Under the pieces are notes generated by a model, which ran no database searches, was not told where the DNA came from, and worked only from the letters and a program-made list of their open reading frames with translations. Below, in pieces: positions 8,740 to 15,924 of a DNA stretch of 64,000 nt. Origin of the DNA: an uncultured Bacteroidales bacterium (GTDB taxonomy: Bacteria > Bacteroidota > Bacteroidia > Bacteroidales > UBA932); NCBI GenBank assembly GCA_944323505.1, contig CALUST010000011.1, positions 81,106-145,105 of the forward strand, given 5' to 3'. Position numbers and translations under genes: made by a program. The stretch's first letter is position 1. Every line of letters begins with the position of its first letter.

Positions 8740-10030
8740 CGACAGACAATTCGACCTGAAGATCCGTTCTATCATGGAAAACGGCGAGGAAGAGGTTCCT
8801 GAGCACATTTGGGATGCGGTACAGGAACGGCTTTCTGTTGCCGGGCACAGGAAGACGCGATTTCCGGTATGGTTGAGAAATACAGGGATAGGAATGGCGG
8901 CAGCCGCTGCGGCTGCTTTCGCCATGGTATTTCTGTGGAGAGCACCTGAAGACAGCACCAATGCACTGACCGCTGAAGTGACAGAAGCGGCAGTCTCGAC
9001 ACCCGGGACCGGCATGACGGGCATCGGCAACGACGCCACACCTGCTGCCGGAGACAAGGCCGACGGCAACGACACCACATCGGAGACCGGCATGACGGGC
9101 ATCGGCAACGACACCACTCAGGAAAGTGTACCGGCGGATGCAATCATCAAGACAAACAAGACAGACATGCGGGAGGCAGTGTCCGCGGATGGCGGACAAA
9201 AGGATGTCCATGTGACGGCAACAGAGGATGCCGCAGCCGGCATAGCGGAGACGGACACCGATTCCGCAGAGCAGGAAGTGGAGCCGGCGGCCACGGAAGA
9301 GAAAGACAGGTTTGATGTCATCAAGGACAACGGGCAGGTCCTGCTGGCGGATGCCGCCTTTGGCCTACCTGAAGAGGATGCCGCAGGAAGACGCCCCGGA
9401 ATATCCCTTGACATCTTCGGCAACGTGCTCAGCAACAATGCCGGCGACAGTCCTGCACGCCGGTCCGCACCGATGTACAGCGCAGGAGAGACCCCAAGAA
9501 ATATGCTATATGAGGAGAACGCCACATCATACGGCATCCCGGTATCGCTGGGAGCCGGTGTAAAGGTGTCCTTCACCCCAAGATGGTCGATAAGCGCGGG
9601 CGTCAACTGGACCATGCTCACCCGGACATTGTCCGGAGTCTATTACGATGCTGACGGCAATGACCATGCAGACCAGGACATCCGCAACAGCCAGCATTAT
9701 ATAGGTATCCCTGTCAATGTCTATTATAATATATTGGACGGAAGACATGTGAATTTCTATGCCTATGCAGGCGGCACAATCGAAAAATGCATCTCCGACA
9801 AATACCTGATAGACTCCCCGGAACAGCCGCTTACATACAAAGGCACAAGCAAGGGCGTCCAATTCTCGGCGAATATCGGTATAGGTGTCGAATTCATGGT
9901 GGCCGAGAGGCTGGGAATCTATATCGACCCGAGCGTGAGATACTACTTTGAAAGCAGCCAGCCGAAAAGCATAAGGACAGTGCAGCCGCTGATGCTGGGA
10001 TTCGAGGCAGGTCTGAGGGTAAGGCTCTGA
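8732..10030 (+). CDS. Dual membrane-spanning anti-sigma factor-like protein (TM + linker + beta-barrel)
   Basis: Residues 1-45 are a charged, probably cytoplasmic segment (VPEHIWDAVQERL, like small anti-sigma domains). A single Ala-rich membrane helix follows at about 47-69. Next is a low-complexity periplasmic linker of Thr, Asp, Ala and Glu (about 70-220), then a C-terminal porin-like beta-barrel (about 225-432) with alternating amphipathic strands and a final aromatic-poor strand ending GLRVRL. This layout matches the dual membrane-spanning anti-sigma factors (Dma with sigma partner Das) described in Bacteroides thetaiotaomicron, where they affect outer-membrane vesicle formation. Family assignment rests on architecture and on the 8-bp overlap with the ECF sigma gene. 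The linker contains a 28-bp direct repeat. Confidence 0.78.
   Translation: MLDDRQFDLKIRSIMENGEEEVPEHIWDAVQERLSVAGHRKTRFPVWLRNTGIGMAAAAAAAFAMVFLWRAPEDSTNALTAEVTEAAVSTPGTGMTGIGNDATPAAGDKADGNDTTSETGMTGIGNDTTQESVPADAIIKTNKTDMREAVSADGGQKDVHVTATEDAAAGIAETDTDSAEQEVEPAATEEKDRFDVIKDNGQVLLADAAFGLPEEDAAGRRPGISLDIFGNVLSNNAGDSPARRSAPMYSAGETPRNMLYEENATSYGIPVSLGAGVKVSFTPRWSISAGVNWTMLTRTLSGVYYDADGNDHADQDIRNSQHYIGIPVNVYYNILDGRHVNFYAYAGGTIEKCISDKYLIDSPEQPLTYKGTSKGVQFSANIGIGVEFMVAERLGIYIDPSVRYYFESSQPKSIRTVQPLMLGFEAGLRVRL
9007..9112 (+). repeat. 28-bp direct repeat in the linker of the anti-sigma-like protein
   Basis: Identical 28-bp copies at 9007-9034 and 9085-9112, offset 78 bp (26 codons), each encode TGMTGIGND. 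In-frame repeats of this kind can change the linker length by recombination or slippage. Confidence 0.8.
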
Positions 10031-10053
10031 CTTGCGCGGGCCCGGACAGGGTC

Positions 10054-10803
10054 TCAACCTCCGATTATGCGCCTTGCAAGGACATTCGCCCCTACAAACG
10101 TCCGGAGTTCCTGACAGTCGGTCCCCAAAATAGAATGCCTGTCTCCTTCCCACAATATCCTCCCTTCATAGATGAATTCTATCCTGTCCCCAATCTCAAG
10201 TATTGAGTTCATGTCATGCGTGTTGATGACTGTCGTGATGCCGTACTCCCTGGTGATACCGTGTATGAGCTTGTCAATCAGCCCTGACGTATAAGGGTCA
10301 AGTCCGGAGTTAGGCTCGTCGCAGAAAAGGTACTCGGGATTCATGGCAATGGCCCGCGCTATCCCGACACGCTTCTGCATACCGCCGCTGAGCTCGCTCG
10401 GATACTTGTCATCCGCATTCTTGACATTCACCCTGTCCAGGCAGAATCTCGCCCTCTCCATCTTCTGCTCCATGCTCCAGTCCGTGAAGAAATTCATCGG
10501 GAACATGACATTGCCGAGCACCGTCTCGAAATCAAACAGGGCACTCCCCTGGAACAGTACCCCGATATTCTGCCTCAGGCTCGACTTCTCCTCATAGCCC
10601 ATCTCCGAAAGCCTCTTGCCTCCGTACCATATCTCGCCGGAATCAGGCTCCATGAGCCCTATCAGGTTCTTGAGCAGGACAGTCTTCCCGGAGCCGCTCG
10701 CCCCGATTATCATGTTGCACATCCCGGGACGGAAGTCCGTGCTGATGTCCTTCAGCACATTGAAGTCCCCGAAACTCTTGCTGAGGTGCTCTACTTTTAT
10801 CAT
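10054..10803 (-). CDS. MlaF-type ABC transporter ATP-binding protein
   Basis: ATPase of a phospholipid/organic solvent ABC transporter (Mla-like). The Walker A GASGSGKT is at residues 34-41, the signature LSGGMQKR is present, and Walker B is YLFCDEPNSGLDP; the LSGGMQKRVGIARAIA and EPNSGLDP stretches are characteristic of MlaF. At 249 aa it is of normal length. It lies 9 bp after the MlaE-type permease and ends 23 bp from the convergent anti-sigma-like gene. No MCE-domain MlaD gene is next to it, so the substrate-binding partner must lie elsewhere. Confidence 0.9.
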   Translation of the reverse strand: MIKVEHLSKSFGDFNVLKDISTDFRPGMCNMIIGASGSGKTVLLKNLIGLMEPDSGEIWYGGKRLSEMGYEEKSSLRQNIGVLFQGSALFDFETVLGNVMFPMNFFTDWSMEQKMERARFCLDRVNVKNADDKYPSELSGGMQKRVGIARAIAMNPEYLFCDEPNSGLDPYTSGLIDKLIHGITREYGITTVINTHDMNSILEIGDRIEFIYEGRILWEGDRHSILGTDCQELRTFVGANVLARRIIGG

Positions 10804-10812
10804 GGCCTTGCT

Positions 10813-11559
10813 CTAATACAACATCAATTGCGTCACTATCAGGTCAAACAGCAGGATGAGGATGCTGGTGACCACTATCGACCTTGTGCTGGAAGCCCCT
10901 ACACCGAGAGAGCCGCCGTCTGCATAATAACCGTTATAGGCGGAGATGGATGAGATGAGGAAGCAGAACAGTGACATCTTGAACCCGCTGTAGAATACAT
11001 AGAAGCCGTTATAGGCATACTTGATGCCCGAAATATACTTCGCTGCAGGTATTATGTCCGTCATCTCCACCACGCACCATCCTCCAAGCAGCCCCAATGC
11101 GAAACTGAACAGCATGAGCAGCGGGCTGAGGAAAGTGGCTGACATGACCTTCGGCAGGACGAGAAAGCCTGCGGAATTGACTCCCATCATGTCCATCGCA
11201 TCAATCTGGCCGGAAATCCTCATGCTCCCGATCTCGGAGGCGATGTTCGAGCCCATCTTGCCGGCAAGGATGAGCGCCACCACAGTGGAGCAGAACTCCA
11301 GCACAAGAGTCTCCCTCACCATATATCCGACAAGCATCCTGTCCAGGACCGGATTGGACATGTTGGAAGCCGTCTGGATGACCAGCACTCCCCCGATGAA
11401 GACCGATATGACGCCGACTATCACGATGGAGGACAATATCAGCTTGTCAGTCTCCAGCACGAACTGCCTCCAGAAGATGCCCCACTTCTCCGGCCTGCGG
11501 AACACCATCTTCAGAAAAAGGCAGTATCTGCCTATCGGTTCTATAAATCTTTTTATCAT
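10813..11559 (-). CDS. MlaE-type ABC transporter permease
   Basis: Inner-membrane permease of the MlaE family, 248 aa, with five or six hydrophobic segments. The family core is seen as LILAGKMGSNIASEIGSMRISGQIDAMDMMGVN. Paired with the MlaF-type ATPase it should move phospholipids between inner and outer membranes. It is the first gene of a two-gene minus-strand unit with a putative -7 box at 11603-11610. Confidence 0.92.
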   Translation of the reverse strand: MIKRFIEPIGRYCLFLKMVFRRPEKWGIFWRQFVLETDKLILSSIVIVGVISVFIGGVLVIQTASNMSNPVLDRMLVGYMVRETLVLEFCSTVVALILAGKMGSNIASEIGSMRISGQIDAMDMMGVNSAGFLVLPKVMSATFLSPLLMLFSFALGLLGGWCVVEMTDIIPAAKYISGIKYAYNGFYVFYSGFKMSLFCFLISSISAYNGYYADGGSLGVGASSTRSIVVTSILILLFDLIVTQLMLY

Positions 11560-11602
11560 ATATCGTGGCTTCCGGCCCGGAAATACAGGCTGTCGGCGGT
11601 TA

Positions 11603-11610
11603 CAAATTTA
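11603..11610 (-). promoter_or_regulatory. Putative -7 box for mlaE-mlaF
   Basis: TAAATTTG on the minus strand matches TAnnTTTG. The -33 region is T/A-rich without a clear TTG. The segment 11560-11857 otherwise holds only homopolymeric T tracts and the divergent promoter below. Confidence 0.4.
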
Positions 11611-11785
11611 CTTATTTTTTCATTCCTTCGCATTTTTTTATTTTTCATCATTTTTTCTTTTTTGCTTACAGGAATCCGGAAGATGGGAGAAAATGACTTT
11701 CGGAATCAAAGCGCAGGCGCCACAATCCGCGCATCGGAGATATTGCAGCACAGGGCTTCCAATGCAATTTTTTCCTCTCAAATTA

Positions 11786-11815
11786 TTGTTTTTTTATCAT
11801 CAATAATTAACTTTG
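11786..11815 (+). promoter_or_regulatory. Promoter of the SusCD/protease locus
   Basis: TTG at 11786-11788 and TAACTTTG at 11808-11815 with a 19-bp spacer match the Bacteroidetes consensus. The start codon of the first lipoprotein is about 40 bp downstream. I see no comparably good promoter further down the locus, so this could drive up to seven genes. Confidence 0.6.
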
Positions 11816-11857
11816 TCCAGTTATACCAATATTAAAAATGTTTAACTCCCCATTTTT

Positions 11858-14233
11858 ATGAAAAGAAGTCATCTTAATCTACTGCTTTCGGTATCGGTGA
11901 TTCTGACCGGTCTTGCCGGTGCCGGAATGATGACATCCTGCAACCGCAACGATGTCATTCCGCCTGATCCAGGGAGGACGGGAAATTATCTGATTTACAA
12001 TGGCGGCGAGAGGATACCTATCGAGTCCGTGATATACACGATCGATGCTGAGAGGACCTACACCGCCTATTTCTCGCCTACAAAGGGTCTGACGACATTG
12101 GGCGCAATGGAACTTGCCGATGACTATCTGAAAATAGCGACGAAGACGCCTACGGGAAGCATCGACCTCCGTTCAGGGGAAAACACCCTGACATACGGGG
12201 AAATGTCGGTGACATCTGAGAACACGGACGCTGTGACAGCGAGCGAACTGACTCTCAACCTCCCGTCACAGACATCCCTCGAGATGAGTCTTCTGGCCAC
12301 TATTGACGGCAACACCATTGAAGCTAACTTCAACGGCCAGGTACGCCGCATCAGTACCATCACGTCAGATGACCTGCTCCTCGACAAACAGATATTCTTC
12401 TATTATATGGGAGATCCGACAAATGCAGGATCGAACGACTACTATCTGGCTGTCACCAACCTTGAGGAATGGTCAGGAACAATCGGACAGGATTTCACCT
12501 CATCAAGCAAGGGATACATCCTCACATTGGACTTCTACGGTGAAAAGAGTGCGGAATACAGACTCTTCCCTACCGGGAAATTCACAGAGAGCGACAGCCA
12601 TGCCCCTCAGACTTACTACAGTGCCTCGACCTACAGCGACGTCACTTATTCTGACGGGGAAGGCAATCTGGAAGAGATGCAGCTGACAGGTGAGCCTGTG
12701 ACCATCACCGACAACCAGGACGGGACATACACGATCACGGCCTATTTCTACGACATGAACGATGACAGACGCACCATCACGTACACTGGCGAACTTAACA
12801 TAATAGATGGCACGACCAGCATAACAAACCCTCAGTTGTACGAAGATGTGGAGTTTGACGGTATTTCAAGCAAAGACAGGCCTAACGGGTCTGGTACAGG
12901 GGTATATTCAGGCGACCTTCTCGGCACAGGCACAGGAATGATGGAAGTGCAGATGTATGACTATGCAGGAGCGAATGACCAGCCTAACGGCTCTGCCATA
13001 AGGCTTATGTTCTTCACCAAGACTTTCAATGACGATGACGACATCTATATAGAGGAAGGGACATACACGGTCAGCACGACCTACGAGCGCGGCACATTCC
13101 TGCCATGTGCTGAATTGAATATCATGGGAGGCATCCTGCCTTACGGCACATACCTCATGAAAGAGGTGGACGGCTCGGCTGTATATGCCTATGCGTCAGG
13201 CGGCTCGTTCACTGTCGAAAGGTGGGGGGACTATGAGTACACCATCACATTCGACCTCGTGACAGTCACCGGGCACAAGATAACAGGTGCATACTCGGGA
13301 CAGATTGTCATTGAGAACCAGGCTGAGGATGACGGCAACGACGGCACTTCAAACCTCGAGACCAAAGTGGAACTGGATCTCAGTTATCTGCCTACGGCAT
13401 CCTGCGAGCCACGCAGCCAGATCTATCTCGGAGGACTCGGCATGAGGCCTGTGACAGACATCTGGCAGGGAGACTTCACTCCTCTCGGGAAACCTTGCTC
13501 TTATCAGGTGATTGACATCGGAAAGGGCAGCGGATACTTCGCTGAGGATCCGATGTACCCTGAGACAGGCAAGCTGAAGACAGGTGACATATTCAGGATC
13601 GACCTCCTTGTAGAAGAAGGAAAGGACAATGTGATCACACCGGGCACATACAAAGTCACTACCACGAGGTATCCTCAGGAGATGAAGCCTGGAGTCTGCC
13701 TCCAGGGCTATGCAGGCACGGGAGGAAATGACGGTACCCGCTACTCAAAGGTAGCCGAGGCATTAGGAAACGGCTATCCTGACGGACTGGACGACAAGTA
13801 CAAGTATTTCGATGTATTCGGCAACCCTGTCGCAGAAATGAACGGTGTATGGAACCCGTACTTCCAGGTGAACGGACCGCTCAACAGGGCATCTCAGGAA
13901 CTCTTTGCATGCGTCTACTCCGGCAGCATAACCATCACAAAGGCTACTGCTCCGGCAGGTGAGAAAGACGAAGGCAACTGGTATACGTTTGACATCGACT
14001 GCAAGGATGTCACTCTGCACGACATCACCGGCACATGGACAGGACCTGTCTATCTCAATGGTGACACAAGCAGGCCTGCTCTCCCGAACGAGGGAGGAGA
14101 AGCGGCTGGTGGCGACGACTCCCAGAACGGGACGTCATCCGTGCTCAGGCAGCATCCATTCACTAAAGATCTCGGGGTTGATATCAAGTCTATAGGCATA
14201 TCATTCCCCGCCCCGGGATTCCTTCGCAGATAG
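11858..14233 (+). CDS. Multi-repeat surface lipoprotein, function unknown
   Basis: Predicted lipoprotein of 791 aa; the signal peptide ends at Cys28 (GMMTSC). An N-terminal domain (about residues 40-165) has YNGG, VIYTIDAERTYTAYFSP and DDYLKIA motifs and is clearly shared with the next gene. Behind it are three diverged copies of a beta-rich unit, roughly residues 194-315, 360-485 and 545-733. Each copy contains a GTYTV/GTYKV-type strand and ends with a Y-T-I/F strand and an I-T-G-x-x-x-G turn. No catalytic motif is seen. As the first gene of a SusCD locus it probably acts at the cell surface in ligand binding or scaffolding, but this is inference. Confidence 0.8.
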   Translation: MKRSHLNLLLSVSVILTGLAGAGMMTSCNRNDVIPPDPGRTGNYLIYNGGERIPIESVIYTIDAERTYTAYFSPTKGLTTLGAMELADDYLKIATKTPTGSIDLRSGENTLTYGEMSVTSENTDAVTASELTLNLPSQTSLEMSLLATIDGNTIEANFNGQVRRISTITSDDLLLDKQIFFYYMGDPTNAGSNDYYLAVTNLEEWSGTIGQDFTSSSKGYILTLDFYGEKSAEYRLFPTGKFTESDSHAPQTYYSASTYSDVTYSDGEGNLEEMQLTGEPVTITDNQDGTYTITAYFYDMNDDRRTITYTGELNIIDGTTSITNPQLYEDVEFDGISSKDRPNGSGTGVYSGDLLGTGTGMMEVQMYDYAGANDQPNGSAIRLMFFTKTFNDDDDIYIEEGTYTVSTTYERGTFLPCAELNIMGGILPYGTYLMKEVDGSAVYAYASGGSFTVERWGDYEYTITFDLVTVTGHKITGAYSGQIVIENQAEDDGNDGTSNLETKVELDLSYLPTASCEPRSQIYLGGLGMRPVTDIWQGDFTPLGKPCSYQVIDIGKGSGYFAEDPMYPETGKLKTGDIFRIDLLVEEGKDNVITPGTYKVTTTRYPQEMKPGVCLQGYAGTGGNDGTRYSKVAEALGNGYPDGLDDKYKYFDVFGNPVAEMNGVWNPYFQVNGPLNRASQELFACVYSGSITITKATAPAGEKDEGNWYTFDIDCKDVTLHDITGTWTGPVYLNGDTSRPALPNEGGEAAGGDDSQNGTSSVLRQHPFTKDLGVDIKSIGISFPAPGFLRR

Positions 14234-14241
14234 CACTGACC

Positions 14242-14269
14242 GAAGACCGGGCGAGACAGTCCGGTCTTC
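14242..14269 (+). other. Intergenic hairpin between the two paralogous lipoprotein genes
   Basis: GAAGACCGG (14242-14250) pairs perfectly with CCGGTCTTC (14261-14269) across a 10-nt loop. No T tract follows, so it is not a classical terminator. It may tune mRNA stability or partial termination. Confidence 0.45.
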
Positions 14270-14309
14270 TGACTGAAGTATTTGTCAACTGAAAAATTCA
14301 GATCAGAAA

Positions 14310-15725
14310 ATGAACCGTTTCAGAATGAATTCAGTCAGGTTCGCGCTCACAGCCGTTGCAATATGCGGACTCTCCGTATCTTGCGACAAACACGAGCCGG
14401 AACCGGCACCTGATCCTGACGGGGGCAATCCGCAGGTCCTGCAAAATCAGATACAGTACAATGGCGGGGCACTTACAGACATCAAGTCCGCCATATATAC
14501 TGCAGATGATGACGATACCTATACATTCTATTTCTCACCGGAAGCCGGCATCACAAAAGTGTCGGCGATGGAAGCGACCGACGACTACCTGCTCGTAGCA
14601 GTCAGGAATCCTGACGGGGAAATAGACACGGCTCTTGACAAGTTCTCCATAAGATACAAGAACCTGTCAGTGTCCTACGGACAGATGGACGGAGTCAAAA
14701 GGCTGTCCCTGTCTGCAGATTTCGATACAGAAAGCAAGACACTGGACCTGTCTCTTGAAATGGAATTCAAAGCCGCAGAGGGAGAAGAGACCGGTGCTGT
14801 CCTGAAAGCAGGCTACAGCAATACAGTCACAAAGGCCGAACATGAAGGACCGGCAGACCTTGAGAACCAGTATGAAGTGGACGGCTCGGAGATAAAGGCA
14901 CTCGCGAGTGCAGTAGGACAGAGGAACAGGGCGGAAAGCACTGTCACCTGGTATCTGTACGAGACTGCCGGCCAGACTGAAGCAGATGCGGAGGCATCCG
15001 CCATTGTCATCACTCTTACCGGAGGGCTTGAAACGGCAAGAAGTCTCGACCTTTCAGGCGAAGATGCCGCCAATGTCAAGATCACTTGTGGAGAGATTAC
15101 CAGCGGCGAAGGCACGACAGGGACGCTGAGCCTGGATGCCGGGAAGAAATCCGGCGAGGACTGGCTCGAACTGACCCTTGACATGAAGACCGCCGAGGGA
15201 AAGAGCCTGCGCGCAGACCTCGTCCTCCTGTACACTCCTGCCTACATAGCCACCAACAAGATAAAGGTGACTCCTGCAGGAGAGGATGCGGAAACGACGG
15301 AAGCCGCACTCGGCAAAGTGTTCAAATATGAGTCGGAGAATACAAGTTCCCTCATGTTCGGGACAGTCCAGAATCCGACAGATGCTTCAAGCCTGAAAGC
15401 GGAAGGAGGCTATGCGATACGCGTCAACATGACAACCGAGGACTACACGGACGGAAGCACTGATGAGTTCGACCTTGCGACCAACAGAGTCGGGGTGTAT
15501 CTGTATGACTACGTACAGGACAAAGAACTTGTGTCCGGAGACGAAGACTCCCAGGTAAGCAATGCCACCGGTACTGTATTCAAGGACCTGAAAGGTGAGA
15601 ATCTCTATCTGTACGTCAATATCACGTACTCGGACGGGACTGTGGCTGAAGCCGAATGGCTCGGGCCTGTGACTGTCTCCGAGAATGACGCATACCTTTC
15701 AGTAAGCGAACCTTCCGAGGACTGA
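14310..15725 (+). CDS. Surface lipoprotein, paralogue of the upstream gene
   Basis: Predicted lipoprotein of 471 aa with Cys at SVSC in the signal peptide. The N-terminal domain repeats the features of its neighbour: YNGG, AIYTADDDDTYTFYFSP and TDDYLLVA. Two further beta-rich segments follow, both ending in strands like those of the upstream protein. No enzyme motif is visible. The shared domain and tandem placement point to gene duplication. The role is unknown; surface ligand binding is the simplest guess from context. Confidence 0.78.
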   Translation: MNRFRMNSVRFALTAVAICGLSVSCDKHEPEPAPDPDGGNPQVLQNQIQYNGGALTDIKSAIYTADDDDTYTFYFSPEAGITKVSAMEATDDYLLVAVRNPDGEIDTALDKFSIRYKNLSVSYGQMDGVKRLSLSADFDTESKTLDLSLEMEFKAAEGEETGAVLKAGYSNTVTKAEHEGPADLENQYEVDGSEIKALASAVGQRNRAESTVTWYLYETAGQTEADAEASAIVITLTGGLETARSLDLSGEDAANVKITCGEITSGEGTTGTLSLDAGKKSGEDWLELTLDMKTAEGKSLRADLVLLYTPAYIATNKIKVTPAGEDAETTEAALGKVFKYESENTSSLMFGTVQNPTDASSLKAEGGYAIRVNMTTEDYTDGSTDEFDLATNRVGVYLYDYVQDKELVSGDEDSQVSNATGTVFKDLKGENLYLYVNITYSDGTVAEAEWLGPVTVSENDAYLSVSEPSED

Positions 15726-15820
15726 TTGCAGCCAATGCTGTTTTAATAATCATGGGACTGCATCAGGTATCTATGACAATTATCAACCTGAAGACGCCGG
15801 AGACGGCTGACAGATGACAA

Positions 15821-15867
15821 CTCATGCCTCCTGGTACCAGGATACGGTATCAGGAGGATTATATGAG
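15821..15867 (+). promoter_or_regulatory. Leader hairpin upstream of susC
   Basis: CCTCCTGGTACC (15827-15838) pairs with GGTATCAGGAGG (15846-15857) over a 7-nt loop, with one G-U pair. CTCAT/ATGAG (15821-15825/15863-15867) extends it below an internal loop. It lies about 57 nt before the susC start and has no T tail, so a post-transcriptional control element is more likely than a terminator. No known RNA family is recognised. Confidence 0.5.
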
Positions 15868-15924
15868 CCTGCACGAAGTCAGAGCGGCTCTTCAAAACAT
15901 ATTTTTTGTATAATTCAATATTTT

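Noticed and set aside
15814-15924. N-terminal extension of SusC
   Set aside because: The 37 codons before ATG 15925 encode no signal sequence and overlap the leader hairpin; a normal signal peptide starts at 15925.
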